Assembly (NCBI RefSeq): GCF_945859705.1
Contig: NC_079137.1
Location: forward strand, 36,391,554 to 36,455,553
Direction of reading: 5' to 3'
DNA: 64,000 bases
Source: Episyrphus balteatus
Lineage: Eukaryota > Arthropoda > Insecta > Diptera > Syrphidae
The number at the start of each line of letters is the position of its first letter. The first letter of the stretch is position 1. Positions 47,876-61,500 of the stretch are shown here, piece after piece. The notes under the pieces were generated by a model. It was not told where the DNA came from. It saw only the letters and a list, made by a program, of their open reading frames with translations, and searched no databases. Made by a program: the position numbers and the translations under genes.

Positions 47876-50800
47876 ATAAGTTGCTATTATTGCTGGTGAA
47901 TGTTAACCATCATCCAAAGTATCAGTCGTCTACCTCACAGGCTGGAGGCTTAAGTTCTGGCGCCCATTTATCTTCGAAAAGGAGACTACAAAGCATTGTG
48001 ACCTATAGTAATCTAATGTGTTATCTTTTAGGATGATTGAGTTGGTTCCTCTTTCCTAAACTCCATTAGCAGAACTGTTAATTACCTTATAAGTGGAGTT
48101 AATTTGAAGATCACCTCTTATTCTACTGGCTTTTAGAAATGCAACCACTGCGTTTGCGATAAAACTAATGTCAGTGTTATGGTCCTAAATATCGTTCGTC
48201 AAAGGACCATGACTTTTATACATTCTAATATTTGAACAGTCTTCGGAAGTCCTTAATAAGTTATACAACTTTCATATTTTTCCCCAACCTTAATTATAAT
48301 AAACGTTTTTTGTTTCTTAAAAATACCCAAAGCGCACTTATAAACTTTATGACCTAATGAATTATTTGTATCCTTTCGTGCAATTTTGTTGCATGATGGG
48401 CATTACTCTTATAATGTCCTCATTATGGCATAATGATGGAAGAAAACTCTTCTCATTACTCATAATGAAAGAAAAATCGTTAAATTAATTATGCTTAAAG
48501 TTTTTTTTTTCTATCTTGTTTCTTCCATTTTATTAAATTATAATTTTTTGTATCCATAAAAAGAAAAAAAAAGGCTAAAGTAGTAAACTTCAACTTCTAG
48601 TACCTGTACACATAATGTCCTTTCTACCATAGATATAGAAATGCATATACACACATTTATTACTGTTGGTATAGTTACCTATACTGTTGTACCTGGTTAG
48701 GAAGCTTTAGAGCGTGAACATTAAATTGAATTATTTATCATTCACCTGGTATGTGTATGTAGAATAGATGTGTACATAGATAAGTATTTGGGAAGGAGGA
48801 ACCTATATAAGCAACAATTATTCACTATTTTTCATAGTAAAGTATTACTTTATATACATTTTGTATATATTTTTTTGAATAAATAGAAACATTGAAAATC
48901 ATGAGTCACTTTATTTTTTCGGTTTTTGATATATGTTTAATGTATATCTACTTTTACTATATATAATGTGCATATTCCCCAGTCCTTAAACAAGGACGAC
49001 CTAAATCAACAGTGATTTTCAGGGGTAAAAAGTTGTCTGTATGTATATAAAAGTAGAGCCATTGCGCAGTTTCTGGATTTCACAACCCAAATCCTGGGCA
49101 TTTTCTTCTAACACAAAATTCACATCCCTGGATAAAATTTCAGGCACAAACTTTTCTCAGCAAATATCATTTTTATTCCCGGTCCAATGTGTGGTGTATA
49201 CTGTCTGTATACAGTATACCTATAGAATAGGGAAAACAAAACTTATAAATACAAATTTCAGGTATTCGTTCAATTTCCTTCGTTGAGTAGAATAAAGAGA
49301 GATATTGCATTTTCCCCTCATACTCGAAAGTTCAACTTTGACCCAGGAAAGTTGGGAATTTTTCCAGAGCACTTGCGCTTTGTTGAGTAGAATTTTGAAA
49401 TAAATTTTCGGGACTTGTAATAAAACCTGTATACAGGAGGACTTTTTTTTTTTTTTGTGATTCTACTTTGCCATCCTTATTCGTTGAAACTTTTGACTAT
49501 ATGAGATATTTCAATTTTCATATTGAAAAAAGATATTTTTTTTTTTTTTGTAAATTCATGAAATATTTATTAAATTTATATTACATTTGCAGTTTCAATT
49601 ATTTTTCATTCAAAATTTCTTTCATTTTTTTTTTTCAAAAACCAGGATGGGCAAGGCTTTATTGATTAAAAATGTTATTTATTCAACACATGAACCAGTT
49701 TTTGCAGCAAAGCAGGATTAAAAAAAAAAGGTCCATCCTAGAGAAGTGGAAAGCAAATGTTTTCCCTTCGCAAAAAGGATTTAATATTCAAATAAAATGT
49801 GTTTTGTTGTTGCTGCTCCTCCTTTTGCTTATTTTCATATAGGTTTAAGTGTACAGATAGGAGGTATGTTCTCTCTTACAAGAGTTTTGGAGGATAAAGT
49901 AGAACTAGGACGTACAAATATTTGCTAGCTTAACTTTTTGACAAGAAAAAGAGTATAAAATAAACATGAAAACTGGAAAAAAATAGAGATAAGAAGATTT
50001 TAAACTAGATTTAAATATTAAGAAAAAGGATTAAGCTAGAAGAGGAAGATTTCGAGTGTCAGATTTGTTGTTATCTTTCAATTTATTTTTGGTCTTAGTT
50101 AGGTATACCTTTGCAGAAAAAAAAATAAGACTTAAATAATCCAGGGATTTCCTAAGATTAAATTATTTTAGAAACTATGAAAGAGAGTCAAAAATGTCTG
50201 AGAATGCATTTTGAATTTTATTTTTTTGTATTCTTACTTTCGAGATTAAAGTGAAATTCAATTACTCATTGCAATTTAAAGTTACTTAATATTTAAGAGT
50301 AATGATTATACTTTTGTATTACGTATGAATTTTAAAATAGCTTTTCTTTTCTACTCAACCTTTTTCTAAAGTAACTTCTTGTCAGAGAAACAAAAGGCAA
50401 AAGAAGGAGTCTAATTGTAGAAAATACTCGTGTCTGCCAATTAAAACTAATTAGGTGCCATGAAAAAGTAACTATAGGTAGTTATGACTACCAACATGCT
50501 TTCTTTTCTTAATAAGCACCAGCCTTTTAAACTTTGAAAAGCATGAAAATGTGTTTGATGTAAACAGTTTTTATTAATAAATTTTGTATTTTCACTAATT
50601 GGTTTATTTTACAAGCTATTTAAAGAAATTTACATATATATACATTTAATTTATTGTTTTAAATGTTATATTATGAAGTATAAGTTGGATTTATGTCAGT
50701 ATTTATGAATATAATTTCAACATTCTTGAAAATTTTGTAAATCCAATTAATGCAAAGTTTATTGAACGAAATAACGAAGGTAAACACCATTTTTGGAAAA

Positions 50801-51579
50801 CTAATTGGCTTAAAGCAAGGGTTTTAATTTTCAAATAGAAAAAGATGAATTAATTACTATGAATACCAAATTGACAATTTTGAATTTACGACTTCAGTCA
50901 TCGCAATAGCTGCTATTTTTGGTATGAAGGGTACAAAAACGTGTATCCAACATTCCTTTGAGACAATTTATATTCAGCGTCTCGTCTTCTGCACAATAAA
51001 CGTTGAAAAAAGCTGCTTAAACTAAAATTAAACCAAGTCCTTTTTGGATTTTATTCTTAAAGAATATCTAGGGAAAAGAATTTTCCACGTTAGAAAAAAA
51101 AGGCTCTTCAGAAATAGGGGCTGAATTTACAAACGCATCACTGCTTTTACATCACAACTTTTTCTGTGAAAAGAAAACACTACCTTACCTGCAATGAATT
51201 TGCACCAGAAATTGTTTGATGCCTTAATGAACTCAGCCAGGAAATGGAATGCCACAAGGTACCCTTTAAATTTAGTTACTTTTGCTGATGATACTTTTCC
51301 ATAGTCACGTACAAACAAATCGAACTTCTTGTAAGTTATTTTAAAATGTCAAGTTTTGAATACATTAGCTGTTCATGTTTGAGTTCTAATTTTATTACCA
51401 ATCTACCGTTATTCTTAGTTGTTAATTTTACATTCAAATAACAGCAAAACTATTAAGTATAAATTTTTGATGAGATTTTTTCGGGAATTTTAGCAAATTT
51501 CGACAACAAATAGAATTCGTGATAAGGTCGAATATATTTCGCCTGAAAAGAAATTAATTCAACATTCATTAGCTACTTA

Positions 51580-51790
51580 TATTAGTTCGATACTCCACAC
51601 TTTTTTTATCGACAAAAATATACATAAATTTGAAATTCCAGTTTTGCCATAATAAAGGAAAAGAACACTCAACAAAGCTCAAGTATTTTTTTTTTTAGTA
51701 CAGCGGCAACAGATTTTGCATCAATTTTCAATTTTTCAAACCTAAACGGTCACTATGGTGTGTGTGGAACATTTTTTAACAAATTTTGTT
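51580..51790 (+). repeat. Dispersed intronic repeat, copy 2
   Basis: Partner of 39547-39781, with the same block order and orientation, about 12 kb apart within the same intron. Homology fades after TGTGGAACATTTTTT. Confidence 0.6.
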
Positions 51791-54700
51791 GGCTAAGAAT
51801 TCATATCTCTTTTTTTTTTTTACAAATTATTCCAACTTCTTGTAGGAAATACTTTTGTAAATGAAATGAGCTTAATTGAAGAATATTTCAAGAGCGAAAA
51901 TATTTCAAGTTTTTTGTGAAATTATTTCCAAAATGTAATAAAATTTAAAAAAAAACAAGGCCAACTTATGATCTTTTAATATAACAATTTGAGATGCGTA
52001 CAATTTAAATAAAAGGAATTAATTATACACAATTCATCAACAAATGGTAGCGTCGCAGAATTCATCAACAAAAGCTAACCGCCATTAATTTATGCATCAT
52101 ATAATTGATAATAAAATAAAATATAGCTATTTTATCAGGATGTTAGATATACCTAGTTAAGAGAAACTCTCAAAGGTGTGGTGTGTTCTTATTATCTGTT
52201 AGAAAATTAATTGTTTCGAAAACACGAACAAAATAGGTGTGTATGTGATTATAACTTTAAATATGTCATCACTTACTAAAGTAGTTTTTATGTTTTTTCA
52301 TTTTTATTATTTTCTAACAAATTACCTAACACATATCTACAACACTTCGTCATCATTGACATATTCCTCTCAAAATGACAAAAGAAGTTAAATTTATTAT
52401 ATTCAACGAATTGATTGATTAGTATTCATTAATATTCAAATGTTAACACTTTTAAGTAATAACAATGCATTAACTTTTCAAATATTTCTTTTTTTTTATC
52501 TAAACTCATTTCGTCGTCTCGCACATTCTTCTAAAAAAATGGATATTCTGTTTTTTTTTTTACTTAAATTCCATTTTCGCACCTTGAAATATTTTAATCT
52601 TGTGAAAGAATACTTTTGTTTTCAGTAAAAAACAACGAAAAACAAAACTGCTTAATGCCTTTCAATTAAAAAAAAACTAAGACTTCTTGTAAACAAAAGC
52701 AAAAAAACCAGTACCTTGTAAAAATGAATGAAAATCCCCGTTTTCATCTCTCTTCCCTTTAAACTTTCCCTTCTGTCAAACATTCACCGAAAAAAAAACT
52801 TTTCTCAAAAAAGTTTCAGAACAGAAAACAAAAATTCAAGAATATTTCTAAAAATACTCATATCACATGAGGAAACGGTGTGTATGCATGGAACGAAATA
52901 CGAAAATACGCTTGTGGAGAAAAAACAACATGCAATTTAAAAATATTCTACACATCGGTACCTACACCTCGTGTGGAATATCTATTTTTGACTTTTTTTA
53001 TAATTTGTCAAAGAAAAAAATTAACAAAAAAAATTCTTTTGTCATACAATTTTTTTTTCTTCTAGACAGCACATGAAATAATAAAAATTAAATACTGAAA
53101 AAAATCCAATATCATAAATTTTAACAAAACCACTTAACTTTTTCGCCAAGATATTCTCTTAACCAACCAAAAGAAAAAAATTAATGAAATAATTTATATG
53201 AACGCAATTATTAATTTATTTTATTATATCGTCCAGCACACGTTTCGAAAAAAAACGACACTAAATAATCATTTAAAAGATGTATAAAAAGTCGTAACTA
53301 TCAAGTTTTGTGATTTGAAAAACTAGAAGGTATTCCTCTCCAAATCAAAGTGAAAATATTTTGAATTTTCATTTCATATTTTTCAAGACATTTTCACTCA
53401 AAATAACAACAACAACAAAAAAATTATGTCGACCAAATTACATTTCGGACGACACGACAACAACAAAGACGACGAAACGTCGTCGTCGCCGTCTTTTCGA
53501 TCGTCTAACAAAAACACCGAAATTGTTCTTTTTTGTTGTCTAGCGAGATAAATGCGATTTTTTTATTTTTAAATTTTTGCTCATTTGTTGTTTCTTTTTT
53601 TTTGGGGTTGTTGTCTGTGATTTCTTTCTTCTTCGATTACGACCGCACACCGGCATCAACATTTCATGGGACGGTTGCCGGTGCGGTATTCGGTGGAAAA
53701 TTTCTAGGGAAATCCTAGTTTTCAACATGCTCTTCTCTTTTTTTTTTTTTTCTTGGCAAACTTTCATTATTGACATTGTAATGTGAATTCAATTAATTCA
53801 TTTGTATATGTTTTGTTTTTGTGTGCAAAACGTGGGTGGGGATAGAAATTTTGTGATTCGGAAATAAAGCGATACAAGAATTTAGATTTTGATATTTTAT
53901 TTATTTTTTTTTTCGTTGAAAATTTTAGCTATTGTTTAGTTATATTATAAAATACTTTTTTTTTCTTTATTTTAAAACATATGATCAAATCTGAAAATGC
54001 CTTAAGAATGAGTTTTTTTGTTAGTCGAGTTAGTTTCTGATACTTTACCAAATTTCTTTTCAACATCTCATCATTTGTTACTACTTGTACTGTAGCTTTG
54101 CAAAATTTTATGCCAAATTCAACTGCTTAATAAAAAGTTGCATTTGTTCGGAGAAGCAAATTTTCTACTGAGAACATTTTTCATATCCCTCAAAAAAACT
54201 ATTTCAGTATCATCTCCTGGTGATACATTTTTTAGTTACAATTTTTACTCGTATCTATCTTTATTTAATTTATTAGCAATGATTTTGTTGTCTGATCTCT
54301 GATTCTCAGTATTTTCGGTTTGGACTAAGTCCAAATTTTTAGCGTCAGTTATTGGCTTAGGTTTCGAGATATTTGAAGCTATTTGTTAAAATATTCTGCA
54401 TTCCTGTCATACCAGTGATCTAACATTCCTTTTCGCAAAACTTTTGAATTTCAAAAAGATAAATGATAATAAAACTGGAATTTTTAATGTCTCGAAAACT
54501 CAATTAAATAGAACAGCCATACGATAACACTGGACAAAGAAAATTATGTCAACTTGATTGGTTTAGAAGAGGTTTGTGTTTTTTCATACTTGCAGGCAGC
54601 TGCTTGTGTAATCAATTTATATTGAGGAATTTGAATGAACAACAACAACTTGTGTGTGTTACCACCAAGTTCATAGGCTGGAGTTACAGCTATTTCACGG

Positions 54701-56875
54701 GGACCAACCCGATCATCAGACTCCTTTCAGTGGTGCTAAGTCGCTTATGTTCAATTGATTTTGAAAATTGCCCGAGCTGGGCTTGGATTGGTTTTTGAAA
54801 ATAGACAAGGTATTTTCTACTGTCACGGGTGGGACAAAAAGAAGCGACTTTTAGTCAGGGTATTTGCTGACAGAATCTTTAGGAACCTTTTTTAAATTTT
54901 GATTCAAATCCTTCGACTACACAAGACAAAGGAAAAGTGCGAATTGCTCTAAAAGAAGAGTGTAAATGAGCTTTAAACAAAATCAAAAACCCAATAATGC
55001 CAATAATTAAAATAATACGTTTTCTTTTGAATAAATTAAGCTTAAGTCTGTATCATTCCAATCACTTTTCTCTTGATTTCTCTACTCAGAAACGAAGAAA
55101 GTAAAATTAAGTTTAAAAATGAATTGAAAAAGTGAAAATATGAACTAGCTCTACTGAAAAACTTTCTGAAAATTAGTGTCACTTAAAAGCAAATAACAAA
55201 CTTAATATTTGAATGTTCACTGTTTTATCATAAACATCTACATATTACAACCCTATTGAAAAATACTTATGTCTACATTTTTCTACAACGTAATTTTTCA
55301 GTACATGTCATATTTCTTGATATAGTACGTCGTTTTGTTGCCAAAGAGATTTGCGTAAGCTCTTGAGCATTACGCTTCCATACATGATGCCTCCTTCTCT
55401 CATAACTCAATGACTTTGCTGCCATTTTTTGTTGTTACCTGGAAAAAATAAATTATGTAGTCACCTGTCATAATATCCATTCTTCCACTTAAGATATTTA
55501 TATGAACTTACTTTTATAAATCATCTTTCCATATTTTTTTGTTATCTAATATTTTTGTTCTTATATTTTCATAAGAAGTCCTTATATCAGTCAAGAAAAA
55601 TCAAAATAAAAATAAGAAAAATAGGAAAAAAAAATGTAAGAAAAACCCTTGCTCTTTCGTCATATCAACGTCACTTGTCATTGTCAAAAGCATGATATCT
55701 ATTTATTCTGAGAAACAATTTCCTGTCTGCCAGGAGAAAAAGGTTTTTACCTTCACAAAAATATTTGAAAAAAAAAAATCCTGAAGCGAATCCTTCACAA
55801 TTTTTTTTTTCTTTTTTATGAAATATCTAAAAAAGAAAAAGAGATCCTTTATATTTTATCGCGACTTTAAATGCACACGCAAAACACTTCTTCTTTTTTT
55901 TCTCAACCAACTCATCATCCAGAGGCAGTAAAAAAAAAAAAAGTAAAAAAAAAAAATAGCCCCATTCTTAAAGGAAAGCAATTACTGTCCTTCATCCTTG
56001 TTGTTAGGGTATTGTTTTATGCTTTGACTTAAAAAACTAGCTCAACTGTGTGTGGGTAGATCTTATTGCTCTTGTTAGGACCACAAAAAAAAAAAAAATA
56101 GCAGAAAAAAAATGTACACTCTTACCAAGGTAAATAAAGATGAAGTAAATTTTTTGCTCAAAAAGACAAATGACGAACAAAATAAGAACAAGACAGACAG
56201 CAAAATAACAATAAAAATAAAAAAAAGAAAGAAATAATAACAGTAGAAAGAAGAACAAGATGAACAAAATGACTGCCCACTGCACACAAAATGGCTGCGT
56301 GGGTGGATGGATAGCGCGGTGGTGGTTTCCTTTTCCTTTCGTTGTTGTTGTTGTTGTGCTTCTTCTTCTTATTTTATTGTTGCTTCTGTTTAATGATGCT
56401 GGATGTAGAGCTTTGTTCGGCAAGCGTTTAAATAAACAATTACGAGAATATAAAATAAACGAGAGATAGAAGCAAAAAAAAAAAATAACATAAAATAGAA
56501 GAATATACAATAAAGTCTATTCGAACTTAATCGTAAAGAAAATAAATAAAAAGAAAATTATGCTGAGATGAATAATTTTTTTTATACAAACTTTTAGTGA
56601 AAATGTTTCGTAAAAAGTTTTTTTTTATGTGATAATGATGATGTACTGTTTTTGTTATAACAGTAATTTGGGAGTATTTATATTTAGATATTATAAATTT
56701 AGTCATTAAAAATGCTAAGCATAAAATTTAAACGCTACACAATGCGCAGAGTAGATTATATTTCGCTATAAATATAATTTATAATAATTTAAACGCTAAT
56801 GAAAATGAATTATGTACAGCATAAGTACGTACATTTACAATGTTGAGTTTTATTATTTAATTAACTTGGCATATT

Positions 56876-57160
56876 TTAAAAAATCATTTTCTGAGATGAC
56901 GTTCGATTCCTTCTTCGACACGGTTCGGAAACACACTCCATTTCACTCAAAGTGGTGTGGACGAGGGAGCCTTTTGAATTTAACGAGTCGAGTTTTTGGA
57001 GAAATGAACACGATAATGAAGTTTTTGGAAGCAAGTCGAACGAGATTTCACTTTTCTCAGATTCAAATGTACATTCAAAATGATCTTCAGAAAAATCTTC
57101 TGATATTGCAACAAGTTCAGTAAGGTCTTGATCTGTCAATCTACGATTTCCTAGCACCAA
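56876..57160 (-). pseudogene. Possible piggyBac-type transposase N-terminal fragment
   Basis: A 94-codon minus-strand frame begins MVLGNRRLTDQDLTELVAIS and continues with an acidic, serine-rich segment (SEDFSEDHFE, FESEKSE). The RRLTD-x-E/D-L start plus an acidic stretch is characteristic of piggyBac-derived transposase N-termini. The frame ends before the catalytic DDD domain, so only a fragment remains. No TTAA-flanked CCCT ends were identified around it. The assignment is tentative. Confidence 0.35.
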
Positions 57161-57415
57161 TATTTTTGATTGATTGACGTATCAAATTGATGCGATTAAT
57201 CATTCTGGACGCTCTATGTCTGGAACGTTTTTTGACTATTTTTTGAACGTTTGTTAGTTCAGTGATCGCGAATAATGACGTTTTTGAAACCAAGCAAAAC
57301 GATATTTCTGAGAATTAATCTCAGTTTGTCTCATGTTTGATCTCATGCAGCTTTCCCCATTTGCAAGCATCTTTCCAATAAAAAATAAAAAAAAGCCAAA
57401 AATTTTTGTTTCAAC

Positions 57416-57441
57416 TAAAGCCGTAAAAAGCTATATTAAAT
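57416..57441 (+). repeat. Second copy of the AAAGCC-TAAAAAGCTATAT tail
   Basis: Matches the sequence at about 33745-33772 with one substitution over about 25 bp. This suggests a dispersed element whose 3' end is conserved. Flanking sequence could not be aligned by eye. Confidence 0.4.
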
Positions 57442-58300
57442 AATCATTTTTCGTTCTTCAATTTTTTGTAAGAGTACTTTTTACTGATTAGACCAAGACA
57501 AAAGCCGTCAAACAGTTTTCGTTAGACCGTATTCCTGTTAGTTCAGTTTCAGGTCTCTGAATTTAGTTAGTTAAAAATACACCCAACTCGTTTTACGTTC
57601 AATTAATATTTAGTCCCAAATGTTTCCTGAACTTATCCATTGGTTAAAGCTCAGTACCTTCATTTGTAATTTTAAAGACCCAACATGTTTTCCAGAAATC
57701 CAAACTTGCAAAACAGGACGTCACAAAGTTTCAGTTGAAATAATACATTTTAAAGAATGTTCTCTTGACACTAAAAAAGTTAATAATTAGCTAACGGTCC
57801 TGAGTCCGTTACGAATGCGAAAGTTCAAAACAGTATGACGCTAAAAATAAAGTCCGCAATGTTTCCTGAATGCGACCAAGATACTGTCCAATGGACCTAA
57901 TTTACAATTTTGATAGTCAACAATCACTTACTTAAACATTTGTGGAACTCCTTAGGACTCATAAATCCATGGGATCCCACTTGACCGTAGCGATCAGAAG
58001 TACATAATGACTAATGCAAACTAAACATCATAAAGTCAGTTTACTTGCTGATTGATCATATTGCCAGTCTTAAATTGGCATTCGAAAACTCATCCCAATA
58101 ATAAAATACATCTCAAAAATATAATGCATTTTTCAGTAAAAATCTTAACAATGAGTTAAACATTTCTTTCTTCTTTTTATCTGAGACACATTTTTGAAAT
58201 TCATATCAAAGACAACAACCAATCACAATATATTGGATCAATATAAATTCTTAGATACAAAATTTACAAGTTACTAATTTATTCTTAATTTTTATTACAG

Positions 58301-58543
58301 GTAATGGAACAATTGATTTCCCTGAATTCTTAACAATGATGGCCCGTAAAATGAAGGACACCGATAGTGAAGAAGAAATTAGAGAAGCATTCAGAGTATT
58401 CGATAAGGATGGCAATGGCTTCATTTCGGCGGCCGAATTACGCCATGTGATGACAAATCTTGGTGAAAAACTCACAGATGAAGAGGTAGACGAAATGATC
58501 CGAGAAGCTGATATCGATGGTGATGGTCAGGTCAATTACGAAG
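58301..58543 (+). CDS. Cam: Calmodulin coding exon 3
   Basis: Completes codon 59 and encodes residues through 139 (VNYE), ending with the first base of codon 140. It completes EF-hand 2 (NGTIDFPE) and carries EF-hand 3 (DKDGNGFISAAE, residues 93-104) and the first 11 positions of EF-hand 4 (DIDGDGQVNYE). The central helix region (ARKMKDTDSEEE) is intact. It matches the conserved metazoan protein throughout. The acceptor is TTTATTACAG|GT and the donor is TACGAAG|GTAAAA. The glutamate that completes the EF-4 loop and the usual C-terminal residues would come from a further exon of 29 coding bases, which was not found before the window ends. Confidence 0.97.
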
Positions 58544-61500
58544 GTAAAATCAAATATAATTTCAATTATGATGTCATACAACATTATGACAATCGATTAC
58601 AATTTATTATTGTAGAATATTTAGGTAATTGGATTAACTCTTGAATATGATTATAAAAGTTTCTTTTTTTTCTGATTTTTTTTTTTCGCATTTCTATCAT
58701 TAGGAGAGAACAAAAACAAAAAGAAAATGAATCAAAAAAAGTGTTCAAGTAAAAAAAAACAAAAAATGGCACCATTGGCAGAGAACATAAAAAACAAATC
58801 GAAAAAAAGAAAGAAAATATTATTCCAGGTTGACAGCTTTGACAGTTTTTTCTTTCTCTCTGTATTTATATATATATTTTTGTACAAACTTAATTGGATT
58901 TCGTTGTTCTTTTATTTCAGTCTTTCGGTTCTTGGTTTTCGAATAAACCAACCATGACGTCTAATTAATTTACGTGAATGAGGACTCCTCTTTTTTGGCT
59001 TTGGGTTGTATTTGAGCTTATACATACAGTTGCCCCATTTTGAATAACCGAATTCGTTGCATTGCAATCAGTCTTCAGAACTTATTTCCTATTCAAAATA
59101 GAAAATCAATACTTGACCCAAATACAAAAAAAAAACCAAAGCTTCCAGCTAATTAGGAGGAACATTTAAGTGCAACGAGGAATTGACACATTTGTCAGTC
59201 GGAAATATTTGCTTATTCGTTTTCACACTTAGAATTAACTAACTTAAATTTTGCTTCTAGAAATCAAAACAATTGGAAACGATTTGTATCTATAGAAAAT
59301 AAAATGCATATACATAGCCACACAACGACATACTTAGAAATCAAGAAATAACTATGCGTCTATATGTTTCATCACAACCACATCACAAATAATATAAAAT
59401 GCTATTTAGCCATCAAATAAATAAAATCAAATACTTTCTCAGCAATATACAATTACTTGACTTCACCTTCATTAGTATCTTATGAATCACAAATAAGTTG
59501 GCATCATTTTCGTTGTCATATCGCCTATCTATCTATCTGCTGCTGCTCATATGTAGTCACAAATTTGCGATTCATGTGAGAATATTTTTTCGCTTCTGTC
59601 AAACAAAATAAATTGTATGATGTCGTTTGAGATAGTTTAGCAGTTTTTTTTTTTTTTTTGATGGCTAGTGATTGTGATGTGAGTGAGAATGAATCATTAA
59701 GTTGGGAGAGAAAAAACAAAAAAACGAATTCCATTTATGTTTTATATTAGGTTTTTTTTTTGAGACGCATGTTGAATGATCAGATAAATAAATTAATTCT
59801 GGCAGAAATAAATGCCTTTAGGCTTGAATCATATAGATCTACTCTACTTAGAAGTCTTGAAATTCAATTAACTCTGGCCCTTAAGCGCTCGTGTGTAAAC
59901 AACGTCGTTTCTTATTATTTGAGGTCTCAAGAAATTATCTCAATTGAATTTTCGATTCTTCAAATGACGTGGGTCATTTTGATATTATTTAATTTTGATC
60001 AATTTTTTGATCAGAATTTTGACAATCGCAGGCCTTCTGTGATACAAATTTAAGGTCATAAACTCGCATAATTTTTGGAAAAAATTGCTTCTTTTTATGC
60101 CGAATGACAAGAAAAAAGGGACTTGTACAAAATAATTGTATTCATCTTTTGTATGGAAATCAAATAGCAATAGATTTAAGCAAATGAACATTATCCTAAG
60201 GTCAAGTCATTTTGCTATCACTTTTATATTTGGACTTTGGAGCAGATTGTTGCAATTGACGTCAATTTTAATTTAAAAAAAAATGTGCTGAAATGCATTA
60301 ATTGTGTAATCACCTTTTCTGTTAATGTATCCACGAAAATACGTTTTAATAAACAAAAAAAAGCAATAAACCATAGTACTAATCGGGTTGTTCGTGAATG
60401 GATCCTCTCTTTCAAATATGAATTGGAAATCAAATTTAGTATCCCGGTTATAGTTTCGATCGAAATCAAATAATTTTCAATTGAAATTATTGAAATTAAA
60501 AAAATCGTAAGGCGTTGCGCCTGATTGGGATCTAGTGACTTACATTCGACTAACAATGACTTGTAAGTCGACACAGAAATAGGAGGGAGAATAGCTTCGA
60601 TAAGGTGAGAAGTTCTTTTTTCGGAATTCTTCTAAGGACCCCACTGTGAAATTCGAAATAATTATAATGAAGGTGTTTTGTTCTGCACCAAGGCTTGGTA
60701 TACTAAGGCTGTAAGGTTGTCACACTCAGGCCAGAGAATATCCAATTGTAGACTTAAATCAAAGTCGATTGTGATAGGAGGATGGCTGTTTAGCCGAAAC
60801 GCGTCATCAATACAAATTTAAAATAAACGACAATAAACAAGATTTTATCAATTTATAAGTTAACAAGTAGCGATATTTAGGCTACATTTCAGTTAGAAAG
60901 TCAGAGAGTTTGTGAAGATAGTTTCAATGGATCTGATAACGCTGCGGATATCAGAAGTTGATACCACGTATTCTTTTAGCCAAGACAAGGATTCCTTAAT
61001 TGATAAGATTTACAACTGGATCTTTTTGTTTGCACGACGAGAGTGCTGCAATTACTTTAGCTCCTCTTTCCATCCTAGGAACTTGGCTTAGCTGACAAAA
61101 GTCAATGGAACACCTTTGATTGAGAAAGTTCTAATAAATTGAAACATCTAACTACATTTGAGTGTATGCTAAAAAGACTCATAGGGGTGAAGTCATCTGA
61201 TGTAATTGACTGGTGTTACATATCGTCCTTACCACCAAATTGCATAATGTATGTGCCATCATATTTTGTTTTGGATTAAACACTGTCCAAAAAGTAATTC
61301 AAAATTAGTGGGCATTATTAAATCTAAAATTTCTCCATCGGAAATCATGAAAATAAAAACTTGAATTTGTGTAGGAGGAGCTCTCACTTTTTTTCAAATT
61401 TCCAGTCATGCATTCATCTATGAATCACAGTACGAAAGTCGGATAAAGTTGTTAAGATATACTGTCGTGTCAAACGATCAATTATAGTGTTAGGTGACAG

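Noticed and set aside
51127..51318. 63-codon minus-strand open frame
   Set aside because: Short, unrecognised and without exon signals.
59760..60053. 97-codon open frame downstream of exon 3
   Set aside because: No recognisable domain; could not be linked in phase to calmodulin exon 3.
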